Part shown: piece after piece, positions 42,120 to 50,233 of the stretch | Numbering within the stretch: the stretch's first letter is position 1 | How the letters are laid out: every line of letters begins with the position of its first letter | Assembly: GCA_004519485.1 (NCBI GenBank) | Contig: CP038136.1 | Span: 22,501-77,500, forward strand | Length of the DNA stretch: 55,000 nt | Direction: 5' to 3' | DNA from: Nannochloropsis oceanica | Taxonomy: Eukaryota; Sar; Eustigmatophyceae; Eustigmatales; Monodopsidaceae | Notes under the pieces: model-generated | Seen by the model: only the letters and a program-made list of their open reading frames with translations | What the model was told of the DNA's origin: nothing | The model's database searches: none | Made by a program: the position numbers and the translations under genes

Positions 42120-42986
42120 TTAATTATTAAAAAGATCCATCTCCATATTGTCTAAATTTTGTTCTGTATCCGAGGGTTTTAAATAAAAATCAGATAAAAG
42201 AGTAAATAATTCACGATCAGCTGATTCTTTTGGAATTACACCTTCTGGTTGAGCTATAAGTTGATCTGCAATATTTAAGTAATAATCACAAATGTACTCC
42301 AATGAGGGATCAATTATAGACATCTCAAAAAGCGTTTTACCTTTAATTCTTGAAACCCGTATATCTTCAATTAGTGGCAAAACTTCAAGAACTGGGATTG
42401 GTACAGTTTGAATATATTTATCAATTAAATCACGTGTTGCAGTTCGATTACCTATTAAACCAGCTAATCTTAAACTGTGAGTCCTAGCTTTTTCGCGAAC
42501 CGAAGCTGCAATTCTATTTGCGGCAAATAAGGCATCAAAGCCATTGTCTGTAACAATTAAACAGTAATCCGCATAATTCAATGGTGCTGCAAATCCACCG
42601 CAAACTACATCACCTAATACATCAAAAAGAATAACATCGTATTCATCAAATGCATTAAGCTCTTTTAAAAGTTTAACAGTTTCACCAACGACGTAACCAC
42701 CACAACCAGCTCCAGCTGGCGGTCCACCAGCTTCAACACAATCTACACCATTAAATCCTCTATAAATTACATCTTCAGGCCAAACATCCTCATAGTGGTA
42801 ATCTTTGACTTGTAATGTATCAATAATTGTTGGAATTAAAAATCCTGTTAATGTAAAAGTGCTATCATGCTTCGGATCACATCCAATTTGTAAAACTTTT
42901 TTACCTCTTTGTGCTAACGCTACTGAAATATTACAGCTTGTAGTAGATTTTCCAATACCACCTTTACCATAAACTGCTAATCGCAT
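42120..42986 (-). CDS. chlL: Light-independent protochlorophyllide reductase ATPase ChlL
   Basis: ChlL is the nitrogenase-like iron protein that passes electrons to ChlN-ChlB using ATP. The 288-residue product has the P-loop [13 protein letters not shown] at the N-end, [35 protein letters not shown] and [19 protein letters not shown], which carry the two Cys ligands of the shared 4Fe-4S cluster. The dimer-bridging region is intact. Start is ATG with a GGAG box. First gene of chlL-chlN. Confidence 0.98.
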   Translation of the reverse strand: MRLAVYGKGGIGKSTTSCNISVALAQRGKKVLQIGCDPKHDSTFTLTGFLIPTIIDTLQVKDYHYEDVWPEDVIYRGFNGVDCVEAGGPPAGAGCGGYVVGETVKLLKELNAFDEYDVILFDVLGDVVCGGFAAPLNYADYCLIVTDNGFDALFAANRIAASVREKARTHSLRLAGLIGNRTATRDLIDKYIQTVPIPVLEVLPLIEDIRVSRIKGKTLFEMSIIDPSLEYICDYYLNIADQLIAQPEGVIPKESADRELFTLLSDFYLKPSDTEQNLDNMEMDLFNN

Positions 42987-43186
42987 TTTTTTCTCCTAGA
43001 AGTAACCGCAAATTTATTTTTTATAAATTGCTCATAAAATACTATAATATAAGGTCTAGAGTGTCAGAGTTAAAAAATCAGACAACTAGTATTTAAATTC
43101 TGGGAGTAAAGAGTATCTTCTCAAAAACATTTGTTTATCTGTAACCCTTAAAATATCATGTTTAATTTTTTATACTCAGTACGTCT

Positions 43187-43259
43187 TAGGCCCAGTAGGA
43201 TTCGAACCTACATTAGAAACTTAGAAGGTTTCTGTCCTAATCCCTTAGACGATGAGCCC
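43187..43259 (-). tRNA. trnR-UCU: tRNA-Arg(UCU)
   Basis: A 73-nt cloverleaf on the minus strand; acceptor GGGCUCA/UGGGCCU, anticodon UCU in CUUCUAA, T-loop TTCGAAT. Only 2 bp from trnV, so they are probably co-transcribed. Confidence 0.93.
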
Positions 43260-43261
43260 TA

Positions 43262-43333
43262 TGGGCAGTACAGGATTTGAACCTGTGGCCTTCTGCTTGT
43301 AAGGCAGAAGCTCTACCGCTGAGCTAACTGCCC
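43262..43333 (-). tRNA. trnV-UAC: tRNA-Val(UAC)
   Basis: A 72-nt cloverleaf; acceptor GGGCAGU/ACUGCCC, anticodon UAC in CUUACAA, T-loop TTCAAAT. No intron. Confidence 0.95.
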
Positions 43334-43361
43334 TTTTGTTTATATATAGCACTTATTTACG

Positions 43362-43411
43362 TTTATCATAAGGCGCATTATTTCTATTTATTTAATATGC
43401 CTTATGATAAA
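43362..43411 (-). terminator. Hairpin after psbI
   Basis: A 13-bp perfect stem (43362-43374 with 43399-43411, 24-nt loop) 15 bp past the psbI stop. Confidence 0.6.
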
Positions 43412-43425
43412 TACCAAACTTTTAA

Positions 43426-43542
43426 TTAGTTATTAATATTCTGTGTAGGGTTACGTGACGGGTCATTTGAAATAAATCCAAACCAAAATAGATAAACGAA
43501 AAAGCTAACAACTGTGTAAACTGCTATTTTTAGTACTAACAT
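43426..43542 (-). CDS. psbI: Photosystem II protein PsbI
   Basis: PsbI is a one-helix subunit beside D1 that helps early photosystem II assembly. The 38-residue product [20 protein letters not shown] then [12 protein letters not shown] matches the family (MLTLKxxVYTVVxFFVxLFxFGFLSNDPxRNP). Start is ATG at 43540-43542, preceded by AGAGG. It lies between trnV and trnS(UGA). Confidence 0.96.
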   Translation of the reverse strand: MLVLKIAVYTVVSFFVYLFWFGFISNDPSRNPTQNINN

Positions 43543-43678
43543 ATATACCTCTTTAGTTAAAAGATTATAAACTGGTTTAGGTTAACCAAACAATACTTTT
43601 GAAATGTTCTATTAGATATTTTAATAGAAAAAAGTTAAATCAAAAGAATCAACCTATATTTTTAATAAAAATATTGAG

Positions 43679-43765
43679 AAGAGAGAGTGGGATTCGAACC
43701 CACGGAACCATTCCTAGTTCTTCTGATTTCAAGTCAGACGCAATCGACCACTCTGCCATCTCTCC
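43679..43765 (-). tRNA. trnS-UGA: tRNA-Ser(UGA)
   Basis: An 87-nt class II tRNA with a long variable arm; acceptor GGAGAGA/UCUCUCU (first pair G-U), anticodon UGA in CUUGAAA, T-loop TTCGAAT. Confidence 0.94.
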
Positions 43766-43839
43766 TAAGATCATACCCTTCAAGTAAAAGTAAAAGGATA
43801 TGAATTAAGATGTATTTTAATACTATCTAGAAATAAATT

Positions 43840-44250
43840 CTAGGTATTTGATTGAAACTTTAAAGAAGCTGGGTTTGGGTTTCCACCAATTGAAGCATCA
43901 CGTTTACCAACTGGAGAACGACCTTGGTTTACTTTCTCGGGGAAAACTCCATCAAAAGGATGTAGTAAAGTAATATCCAATGGTGGATAGATACGAAAAA
44001 TTTTATAATTTGTGATCTTAAAACCACGTAATTGAGATCCTAGTGCTAAACATTGCTCTTTACGTGCAAAGTAAGCCACGTTATTTCCAGCATTCATTTT
44101 TGCTGTTCCACCCGTAGGCATTTCAAATAAAGAAGCATCTTTACTAGTCCAAATAATTACGTATTTTTCTTCATTTTTAGCAGCACTAAGCCAACCACCT
44201 GTCGATCCTTCAAATTTTGGAAAGTCACTTTGCTTTAATTTAAGATTCAT
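43840..44250 (-). CDS. psaD: Photosystem I subunit PsaD
   Basis: PsaD sits on the stromal side of photosystem I, docking ferredoxin and holding PsaC. The 136-residue product has [53 protein letters not shown] and [30 protein letters not shown], all family blocks. Plastid psaD is a red-lineage trait; green algae and plants keep it in the nucleus. Start is ATG. It stands between trnS and trnfM. Confidence 0.98.
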
Positions 44251-44333
44251 GGCATCTTCATCCCTTTGTTGTCAAATTTTGGTTGACTAGTCAAATTAAG
44301 ACTGTTTAATCAAAAGGCATAGACGGCTGTTTA

Positions 44334-44407
44334 TAGCGGAGAGTGGACTTGAACCACTGACCTTCGGATTATGAGCCCAACGAGCTACCAATCTGCTCTA
44401 CCCCGCC
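44334..44407 (-). tRNA. trnfM-CAU: Initiator tRNA-Met(CAU)
   Basis: A 74-nt cloverleaf; GGGCUCAUAAUCC anticodon arm with the run of G-C pairs typical of initiators (two of the three kept). The end pair is G1-U72 rather than the bacterial C1-A72 mismatch, so the pair is weak, in keeping with an initiator. Confidence 0.88.
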
Positions 44408-44447
44408 ATTACCTAATATCTAGAATACACGATTTATAAAAAAAGTG

Positions 44448-44957
44448 TTAATAGATGAATAAAAACAATAGTGCAATCAGAAAAATAATTCCTAGAACTA
44501 GAAATTGAAGGGTTTTAGTAAGACGGGCTATTAAAGGAACCAATTGATAATGATAGAGCAATCGTTCATGACGAAGAATACTAGGTGGCTTTATCCAAAT
44601 ACGTCCGTCATACCACCCTGATTCTTCATACCAAACTTTCGCTGCAACTAATCGTTTTCCAGCATATAACCAAGTGATTAAAAAATAGCTATAAATAAGA
44701 CTTTGAAAAATTAAAGTAACCAAAAGATTTACTAAAATTGCTTGAGAGGGGTAGTATAAAAGTGAAATAAACCAAGATGTAAAAGGTAAAGTTATACAGA
44801 ATATCACTAAGAGACTTAAAAAGAACCTTCGGGCATAATTCGATTCATTTAATCCTACCCAACCTAAAATAGTTGAATCTTTTCGTTTTATATATTCGTA
44901 AAATGGCCTTTGATCTCTAGGAACAGGACATAATACGAACCAATCCATTTTATTCAT
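44448..44957 (-). CDS. ycf36: Ycf36 (CGLD27 family) membrane protein
   Basis: Ycf36 belongs to the CGLD27/DUF1230 family of cyanobacteria and plastids, linked in plants to iron-deficiency responses; its exact role is unsettled. The 169-residue product starts with LCPVPRDQRPFYEYIKRKDS, the family signature, has two hydrophobic hairpins (about residues 45-70 and 73-97), then WYEESGWYDGRIWIKPPSIL, the second signature, and a C-terminal helix. Start is ATG. It follows secG by 42 bp. Confidence 0.92.
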   Translation of the reverse strand: MNKMDWFVLCPVPRDQRPFYEYIKRKDSTILGWVGLNESNYARRFFLSLLVIFCITLPFTSWFISLLYYPSQAILVNLLVTLIFQSLIYSYFLITWLYAGKRLVAAKVWYEESGWYDGRIWIKPPSILRHERLLYHYQLVPLIARLTKTLQFLVLGIIFLIALLFLFIY

Positions 44958-44999
44958 AAAAACTTTATCGCTTAAAAGAAAATGTTCATAATCTACAAG

Positions 45000-45182
45000 T
45001 TATCTACATTTAAATGCAAACAATGTAACTATTAAACTGACAACTAATACAATTATCGTTTTATCTAAACTTTGATTTCTTGCTTTTTCAAATCCAGGTA
45101 ATCGTGCTGGATTACGAGAAATTACTAATATAGCTAGCAGTAAAACTTGAGATAAAAATATTACGTTTAATAAAATACTCAT
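45000..45182 (-). CDS. secG: Probable SecG (Ycf47), Sec translocon subunit
   Basis: SecG supports the SecYE channel that SecA (3.8 kb) drives. The 60-residue product has two hydrophobic segments (about residues 2-20 and 42-57) joined by a polar loop (SRNPARLPGFEKARNQSLDK), and the second begins with a DKTIIVLVVSLIVTLF run like the SecG -R-T-x-x-L-A-x-x-F- helix. Length is close to plastid Ycf47 (65-75). The conservation is low, so the call leans on topology and on its place beside petM and ycf36. Start is ATG. Confidence 0.62.
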   Translation of the reverse strand: MSILLNVIFLSQVLLLAILVISRNPARLPGFEKARNQSLDKTIIVLVVSLIVTLFAFKCR

Positions 45183-45199
45183 AAAAAGAAAAGAATTTC

Positions 45200-45225
45200 A
45201 TTCTCCTTTTTTAAGAAAGGAGAAT
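45200..45225 (-). terminator. Hairpin after petM
   Basis: A 10-bp perfect stem (45200-45209 with 45216-45225) 11 bp past the petM stop and 18 bp before the secG ATG. It contains the AAAGGAG that also serves as the secG ribosome site region, so it could mask it. Confidence 0.5.
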
Positions 45226-45235
45226 AAAAATTTAG

Positions 45236-45331
45236 TTATTTAGCTTGTACTCTTAAAAGTAAAAAACCAAGCGAAAGACCAATAATTGTTATTCCAAAAG
45301 CAATTCCACCGACAGTTAATATTTCTTGCAT
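45236..45331 (-). CDS. petM: Cytochrome b6f subunit PetM
   Basis: PetM is a one-helix subunit at the edge of the cytochrome b6f complex. The 31-residue product MQEILTVGGIAFGITIIG then LSLGFLLLRVQAK fits the family: EI-x5-xFG-x3-G-LG-LLL-x-Q. Start is ATG. It lies 23 bp after petN, so both are probably on one transcript. Plastid petM is a red-lineage trait. Confidence 0.88.
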   Translation of the reverse strand: MQEILTVGGIAFGITIIGLSLGFLLLRVQAK

Positions 45332-45354
45332 AAATTAATTTCAAATTCAAAAAA

Positions 45355-45444
45355 TTAAAAACCGTTTCTACCCCATACCACCATTGCTAGTGAAAAACTA
45401 AATACAACTAGCACCATTGACCAACCTAGAGCAATAACGTCCAT
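45355..45444 (-). CDS. petN: Cytochrome b6f subunit PetN
   Basis: PetN is a one-helix subunit required for b6f stability. The 29-residue product [19 protein letters not shown] then [10 protein letters not shown] matches the highly conserved family (MDIxxLxWAxLMVVFTFSLxLVVWGRSGx). Start is ATG at 45442-45444, preceded by AAGG. It precedes petM by 23 bp. Confidence 0.96.
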   Translation of the reverse strand: MDVIALGWSMVLVVFSFSLAMVVWGRNGF

Positions 45445-45534
45445 AAGGTTATCCTTTTTGACTGTCTTTGGGTTTTTAATTTTATAAGAAATACTTTAGA
45501 TTAATAAAACAATTAATTGTTTTATATTTTAAGT

Positions 45535-45789
45535 TTAATTAATTTTATTGATATTCTCAATAACACCAGATTTAACTAAAAAATTTCTAACTGTTAATGT
45601 AGGTTGAGCACCTTGTGATAAGCGAAGTTTAATTCTATCTTGATTATAAACAAGTTCGTTACTCATAGGATTATAATAACCTAATTCTTCAATAGCTCGA
45701 CCATCTCGTCTGGCCTGACTTTTTACTAAAACAATTCTATAACTTGGTAATTTTTTTCTACCACATCTTTTTAGTCTAATTTTTAACAT
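45535..45789 (-). CDS. rps16: 30S ribosomal protein S16 (bS16)
   Basis: bS16 stabilises the lower body of the small subunit. The 84-codon-class product (84 residues) shows MLKIRLKRCGRKKLPSYRIV then SQARRDGRAIEELGYYNP and the late GAQPTLTVRNFLVKSG, all typical. No intron, unlike land plants. Start is ATG, 49 bp after ycf19. Confidence 0.97.
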   Translation of the reverse strand: MLKIRLKRCGRKKLPSYRIVLVKSQARRDGRAIEELGYYNPMSNELVYNQDRIKLRLSQGAQPTLTVRNFLVKSGVIENINKIN

Positions 45790-45838
45790 TTTTTGATTTT
45801 AATCCTTTGTTTTCTTTAATTTTTAATAAAAGATTTTC

Positions 45839-46444
45839 TTAAATAGGTAATATCTTTTCACCAAATATAGCCAAAACTAGTATATCTATAATCTCAAGGC
45901 AAACAACTCTTCCTTTTACATCCACACAATAAGTTGTTAATATTCTATAAAAGCGTGAAATAAAAGATTTTATTTGTTCAATTAAAAGCCAAGCAAAAAT
46001 TGCAGATAATCCTTTCGGTAAGATTTCTTCAGACGCTTTAAAATATGGTTCCGATAAGTTAAATATGATTTGTTCAAATATACCACCTTCGGTTAAATTT
46101 ATGCTAGGGTACCACTCCATTACAAATCGTAGCGATAAAATAACTTCATAAAAAACCATAAAATGGTGCAAGATTAATAACCAAAATCGTCCAGACATAA
46201 ATAAAAGTGTACTTGGACCCTTTAATAAAGAAGTAAAAATATTTAGTGAACTGATAAGAATTAAAAATAACCTTGATGTTACTTTATTTAAAGGAAAGAG
46301 TAAATTAAGTAAAGATAAAATCTTGCGATTACCAGTTATAAGTGTTTTTATTACTAACGTGTAATAAGGAAAATAATCTTTATAAGAAACAGCAAAACAA
46401 TAAAGCTTTATTAAGCGATTTTCTATAATAGGAAGGGTTTGCAT
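45839..46444 (-). CDS. ycf19: Ycf19-like (YggT family) membrane protein
   Basis: YggT/Ycf19 proteins (CCB3 in plants) take part in cofactor or haem insertion into cytochrome b6 and related membrane events. The family part is the C-terminal 100 residues: SLRFVMEWYPSINLTEGGIFEQIIFNLSEPY, i.e. the LR-x-W-P-x-N ... x-SEPYL-x-x-R-x-x-P pattern, then LPKGLSAIFAWLLIEQIKSF. The 201-residue product is about twice the usual length, with an added N-terminal half containing two hydrophobic stretches (about 25-75 and 80-105). Start is ATG. It is first in a leftward group with rps16. Confidence 0.82.
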   Translation of the reverse strand: MQTLPIIENRLIKLYCFAVSYKDYFPYYTLVIKTLITGNRKILSLLNLLFPLNKVTSRLFLILISSLNIFTSLLKGPSTLLFMSGRFWLLILHHFMVFYEVILSLRFVMEWYPSINLTEGGIFEQIIFNLSEPYFKASEEILPKGLSAIFAWLLIEQIKSFISRFYRILTTYCVDVKGRVVCLEIIDILVLAIFGEKILPI

Positions 46445-46625
46445 CGTATATACGTGAATATAAAAAGCATTAAAAGATGAAGTATCTTAACTTTGAAATT
46501 TAATAGCTTCTATTTAAAATAGTCTCAACAAATAAATATAATTAAATTCAGTTTTTCAAAAATTATATATAATTGTACCAAATTTTAGCAACTAAAAGAA
46601 TTTAAAACAATAGATAAACTAAGAG

Positions 46626-46699
46626 GGTGAACGACGGGATTTGAACCCGCGCATGACGGAACCACAACCCATTGCCTTAACCACTTGGCTACGCCCACC
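46626..46699 (-). tRNA. trnH-GUG: tRNA-His(GUG)
   Basis: A 74-nt cloverleaf including the encoded G at -1; acceptor GUGGGCG/CGUUCAC, anticodon GUG in GUUGUGG, T-loop TTCAAAT. Confidence 0.94.
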
Positions 46700-46747
46700 A
46701 TTCATATAATTTTATTATTTCAAAGACTTTAAAAGTTAATCTATATA

Positions 46748-46775
46748 TTGACGGTTACACTATTTTCATTATACT
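46748..46775 (+). promoter_or_regulatory. Sigma70-type promoter upstream of rps4
   Basis: TTGACG (46748-46753), 16-bp spacer, TATACT (46770-46775), 40 bp before the rps4 ATG. Confidence 0.6.
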
Positions 46776-46815
46776 TTTCTTAATATTTCTAACAAAACAT
46801 GGAGTAATTTTAATT

Positions 46816-47442
46816 ATGTCTCGATACCGAGGACCCCGTTTAAGACTTCAAAGAAGATTAGGTGTTCAATTAAGTCATTTAACTCGAAAACGTGTACGCA
46901 ATAAAAAGCGTCAGAATACATTACCGGGCCAACATGGTTATAGTCGTAAAAAAATTCGTCGTTCAGAATATAGAATGCGATTAGAAGAAAAACAAAAGCT
47001 TAGATTTAATTATTGTATTACAGAAGCTCAGTTATTCAGATATGTAAAAGAAGCTAGAAGAATTAAAGGTTCAACAGGACTTATTATTCTTCAACTTTTA
47101 GAAATGCGGCTAGATACAATTGTATTTAGGTTAAATCTTAGCCCAACGATTCTTTCAGCTCGTCAGTTAGTTTCACATGGTCACGTTAAAGTTAATAATC
47201 ATGTAGTTACAATTGCTAGTTTCCAATGTCAACCTGGTGATAGCATTCAACTTTCAGACAAAAAATCAATAAGAGAAATTGTTGAAGAAAATGCAAGCTC
47301 AAAAAGAAGAACGTACCTTCCTTATCATTTAGCAGGATCTTTGAAACAACTTAAAGGTGGAGTAAAAAAAGTTGTTGATCGTAAAGATATTAGACTGCCA
47401 GTAAATGAATTACTAGTAGTGGAATACTATTCAAGACGTTAA
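46816..47442 (+). CDS. rps4: 30S ribosomal protein S4 (uS4)
   Basis: uS4 nucleates small-subunit assembly. The 208-residue product starts MSRYRGPRLRLQRRLG, typical of plastids, with the KRQNTLPGQHGYSRKK segment and an S4 RNA-binding domain LEMRLDTIVFRLNLSPTILSARQLVSHGHVKVNN. It ends VNELLVVEYYSRR, the family end. Start is ATG after GGAG. A recognisable promoter lies just upstream, and a hairpin follows. Confidence 0.99.
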   Translation: MSRYRGPRLRLQRRLGVQLSHLTRKRVRNKKRQNTLPGQHGYSRKKIRRSEYRMRLEEKQKLRFNYCITEAQLFRYVKEARRIKGSTGLIILQLLEMRLDTIVFRLNLSPTILSARQLVSHGHVKVNNHVVTIASFQCQPGDSIQLSDKKSIREIVEENASSKRRTYLPYHLAGSLKQLKGGVKKVVDRKDIRLPVNELLVVEYYSRR

Positions 47443-47446
47443 AATT

Positions 47447-47508
47447 TCTTTTAAAATGAAACCAAAAATCAGTTTCAAAAAGTTGATCTTTGGTTTCATT
47501 TTAAAAGA
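47447..47508. terminator. 20-bp hairpin between rps4 and psb28
   Basis: Arms 47447-47466 and 47489-47508 pair perfectly over a 22-nt loop. It lies between convergent genes and its right arm runs over the psb28 stop codon (47496). Confidence 0.75.
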
Positions 47509-47837
47509 TTATTTTGATCTAAATAAATTTTTAAGCTCTTAGACTCAGGTTTTGATGTTAACAAAAAAACAGCCTGCAAAATAAAAGGTTTTCCTTTTAC
47601 CCAAATAATTCTTATATCTTTTGTTGTATACTTCCAATTAAAATTTAAAAATAAGATTGCTTTTATTGACTCTTCTTCATTTATCATTAAATTTAAGTTA
47701 AACAATTTTGTAGGATTATAAAAATTTAATGTAATGGTAGAGGTCTCTTCATTTATCGAAGATGTAAATCTTATAAAATCTGGAATTAAATTTTCTAAAG
47801 TATTTGAGTGAACTTCAAATTTTATTTTCAACGTCAT
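47496..47837 (-). CDS. psb28: Photosystem II assembly protein Psb28
   Basis: Psb28 (PsbW of older lists, Ycf79) binds assembly intermediates of photosystem II near CP47. From the ATG at 47837 the product is 113 residues. It shows IPDFIRFTSSINEETSTITLNFYNP (family: IPDVRLTRS-x-TGTATFRFENP), INEEESIKAILFLNFNWKY, and GKPFILQAVFLLTSKPE (family: NGKPQAIEAIYIMKSPEEW). Sequence is more divergent than most. A longer start at 47879 adds 14 residues, but family members begin near the chosen site. Confidence 0.85.
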   Translation of the reverse strand: MTLKIKFEVHSNTLENLIPDFIRFTSSINEETSTITLNFYNPTKLFNLNLMINEEESIKAILFLNFNWKYTTKDIRIIWVKGKPFILQAVFLLTSKPESKSLKIYLDQNNLLK

Positions 47838-47887
47838 AAAGAAAGTATATAAAACTCTTCTTAGATTTATTGTATACATAATAGTAA

Positions 47888-47960
47888 GAGCTTGTAGCTC
47901 AGTGGATAGAGCATATGGCTACGAACCATAGTGTCGGGGGTTCAAATCCCTCCTAGCTCG
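47888..47960 (+). tRNA. trnR-ACG: tRNA-Arg(ACG)
   Basis: A 73-nt cloverleaf; acceptor GAGCUUG with CUAGCUC (one U-U mismatch), anticodon ACG in CUACGAA, T-loop TTCAAAT. The A34 is normally deaminated to inosine to read CGN codons. Confidence 0.92.
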
Positions 47961-47984
47961 TCAAAGCTTTTTACACCAAATTAT

Positions 47985-48016
47985 GATAGTTTTTATTGTT
48001 TAAAATAAAAACTATC
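47985..48016 (+). terminator. Hairpin between trnR and trnQ
   Basis: A 13-bp perfect stem (47985-47997 with 48004-48016) over a 6-nt loop, ending 4 bp before trnQ. Confidence 0.55.
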
Positions 48017-48020
48017 CTTT

Positions 48021-48092
48021 TGGGGCGTCGCCAAGTGGTAAGGCAACGGACTTTGACTCCGTTATTCGTAGGTTCGAATCCTCCCGCCCCAG
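48021..48092 (+). tRNA. trnQ-UUG: tRNA-Gln(UUG)
   Basis: A 72-nt cloverleaf; acceptor UGGGGCG/CGCCCCA, anticodon UUG in CUUUGAC, T-loop TTCGAAT. Confidence 0.95.
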
Positions 48093-48136
48093 CTTATAGT
48101 TAAATAATAATATATTAATTTACAAGGAGGTAACAA

Positions 48137-49744
48137 GTGAAAATAGATAACCCTCATGCTATTATACCCTCAGATTCTGTTCAATTGTGTTTAGAAAATG
48201 GCATTAAAAGAATTGAATTACTACTTGGAGAGACTTATGGCCCTTCTGGTAAAAATATCATTTTTGATAAAAAAGATATATCAAACCCCGAGCTGTTTAA
48301 AAACGGTTCAAAAATAATTCGCAATCTTCGTACTAATAATGAGATTGAAAATTTAGTTTATCTTATGCTAGAAGATTCTTTTCAAAAAATTAATAGTGTT
48401 AGTGGGGATGGGACCAAAACGTTTTTCTTAATTTTATCTTATCTAGTATTAAATGGTTTTAAGAATATAATCCAAAATACCTATTCACTCGAAACAAAAA
48501 TTGGAATAACGAAAACTCTCGATTATGCGCTAAAAATTTTAAATGATAAAAGTTTACCAATTACGACAAAAAAATTTTGGGATAAAGTTTTAGAAAGATA
48601 TATACCACAGGAAGATAACCTTGTAGAAATATTTCGTGAAGCATTTAAAAAAATTGGTAAGACGGGACAGTTAAAAATAAAAACGGAAACTGGCAAAAAA
48701 AGTAGCTTAGTTTTGGAAAGGGGTATGCAAATAAGTAGAGGTTATTTTTCGCCTTACTTTATGACTGATACGAAGAAAATGACAGTTCAGTTTGAGAATC
48801 CTTATATTCTTGTCAGTTTACAAAAGATTACATTAGAAGAGGATTATCTTATTCGTTTATTAGAACCTATAATTTATGAAAAAAAACCACTCGTAATAGT
48901 GAGCGCGGATATAGATGAGCATGCATTAGCAACATTAATTTTAAACAAGATCAACGGAATACTAGATCTAGCTTATATCAAAATACCTCAAACATTTTTG
49001 TATGACAAAACAGTTTTAGAAGATTTAGCTTTATATACTAACGCAAAATTAATAACCTCTTCAAGAGATTGGAAGTCAATAAAAAAGTCTAATTTGGGTC
49101 AAGTTAACAAAATACTACTGACAAAAACAAAAAGTATTTTTTGGGCAAAATCTGGCGCGCAGAATGAACTAATAGAGAAAAGATGCCAAGATTTAAAACA
49201 GCAGATACTTTTCAGTGATTCTGATTATGAGAATGAAAAACGTGAAGATAGAAGAAGAAATTTTACAGGTGCAAATGCCATTATCGAGATAGGAGGAATA
49301 ACCGATCTTGAAACTTCTGATTTACGCGCACGAACTGAAATAGGTTTAGTAGGCGCGCAAGCTTGTCTTTATGAAGGGGTTTTACCTGGTGGTGGGTTAA
49401 GCTTTCTTCAATTAACTGAAGAACTTGAAAACTGGGCAAGAAGTAACTTGCACGGTAATTCTATTAGCGGAAGTAAGTTGGTGATTAATTCATTAATAAA
49501 ACCAATTCAAAAATTAATGGAACAACAAATTAATAAGAATACTTTAATTCCTCAATCTTTGAGGAAACTCGAGAAAATTGGGGAAATTCAAGATCTTTGC
49601 TCATCTTATGATATTAAGCAAAATAAAATAAAAAATATTGTAGATTCGGGAATTTTAGATTCCTTTAAGAGCATCCGTATAGGCCTTCAAACTGCAGCTT
49701 CTTTAACTTATTCAATTTTATCCATCGCAAACATCATAATTTAA
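48137..49744 (+). CDS. groEL: Divergent GroEL/Cpn60 chaperonin, hydrolysis residues apparently lost
   Basis: GroEL-type chaperonins form ATP-driven rings that fold proteins such as RuBisCO. The 535-residue product aligns end to end with bacterial GroEL except for the missing GGM tail. Kept: LGETYGPSGKN (29-39), Asp91 of GDGT, RGYFSPYF (201-208), HALATLILNKING, PGGG (417-420) and GILD (505-508). Changed: TKDG becomes FKNG (Asp52 of E. coli GroEL is Asn56) and ARVED becomes ARTEI (Asp398 is Ile402), plus Thr90 to Lys94. Asp52 and Asp398 are needed for hydrolysis. The start is GTG with AAGGAGG 6 bp upstream. May be a non-cycling chaperonin-like subunit. Confidence 0.9.
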   Translation: MKIDNPHAIIPSDSVQLCLENGIKRIELLLGETYGPSGKNIIFDKKDISNPELFKNGSKIIRNLRTNNEIENLVYLMLEDSFQKINSVSGDGTKTFFLILSYLVLNGFKNIIQNTYSLETKIGITKTLDYALKILNDKSLPITTKKFWDKVLERYIPQEDNLVEIFREAFKKIGKTGQLKIKTETGKKSSLVLERGMQISRGYFSPYFMTDTKKMTVQFENPYILVSLQKITLEEDYLIRLLEPIIYEKKPLVIVSADIDEHALATLILNKINGILDLAYIKIPQTFLYDKTVLEDLALYTNAKLITSSRDWKSIKKSNLGQVNKILLTKTKSIFWAKSGAQNELIEKRCQDLKQQILFSDSDYENEKREDRRRNFTGANAIIEIGGITDLETSDLRARTEIGLVGAQACLYEGVLPGGGLSFLQLTEELENWARSNLHGNSISGSKLVINSLIKPIQKLMEQQINKNTLIPQSLRKLEKIGEIQDLCSSYDIKQNKIKNIVDSGILDSFKSIRIGLQTAASLTYSILSIANIII

Positions 49745-49839
49745 AAACAAAACAACTACAGGTTCTATTATTTATAGAATAAGTCGATTATAATTAACCT
49801 ATTTAATGTAATACGAGTATCTTTAGGAGGATCAAATTT

Positions 49840-49977
49840 ATGTCATTAGATTTATTACCTAGTTTTTTTGTACCCCTTGTAGGTTTAGTACTTCCACTTT
49901 TTTCAATCATAGGTTTATTCCTTTATATTGAAAAGGAAAATAGAGAAGTTTTTGATCCAACAACTTATAAATTTTAA
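49840..49977 (+). CDS. psaI: Photosystem I subunit PsaI
   Basis: PsaI is a one-helix photosystem I subunit that organises PsaL. The 45-residue product MSLDLLPSFFVPLVGLVLPL then FSIIGLFLYIEKEN carries the family pattern LPSxxVPxVGLxxPxxxMxxLFLYIE. About 10 extra residues (REVFDPTTYKF) follow the usual end. AGGAGG lies 11 bp before the ATG. It is followed by a hairpin and converges with psbJ. Its partner psaL is at 52.3 kb. Confidence 0.9.
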   Translation: MSLDLLPSFFVPLVGLVLPLFSIIGLFLYIEKENREVFDPTTYKF

Positions 49978-49986
49978 AAAAGCTAT

Positions 49987-50023
49987 AAGTTACCGTAGAC
50001 TTTATAGATAGCTACGGTAACTT
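49987..50023. terminator. Hairpin between psaI and psbJ
   Basis: A 12-bp perfect stem with a 13-nt loop between the convergent stops of psaI and psbJ. Confidence 0.65.
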
Positions 50024-50036
50024 ATTAAAAATGTTT

Positions 50037-50156
50037 TTAAAGAGATGATCCTAAACCTGAATACGAACCATAAATAAAAACTCCAACAATAGTTATAATT
50101 CCTAAACCTGCAACAAAGGCTACAAGCCACAACGGAACACGCCCAGCACTTGCCAT
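50037..50156 (-). CDS. psbJ: Photosystem II protein PsbJ
   Basis: PsbJ is a one-helix subunit that affects electron flow around QA/QB and supports assembly. The 39-residue product [19 protein letters not shown] then [20 protein letters not shown] matches the family ([35 protein letters not shown]). Start is ATG. It is last in the psbE-F-L-J operon, 77 bp after psbL. Confidence 0.98.
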   Translation of the reverse strand: MASAGRVPLWLVAFVAGLGIITIVGVFIYGSYSGLGSSL

Positions 50157-50233
50157 AATAACTTTCTCCGTAAATTAAAAATGGGATACCTAGTTAAGTT
50201 ATAAGAAAAAAATATTTTCCTATTTTAAAAAGA

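Noticed and set aside
43599-43787. 62-codon open frame over trnS(UGA)
   Set aside because: Most of it is the translated complement of a clear tRNA-Ser; this false protein is common in plastomes.
44448-44957. The 169-residue protein as Ycf4
   Set aside because: Its CPVPRDQRP and YEESGWYDG signatures are those of Ycf36; the true Ycf4, with PGKNERIF, is at 50940-51527.
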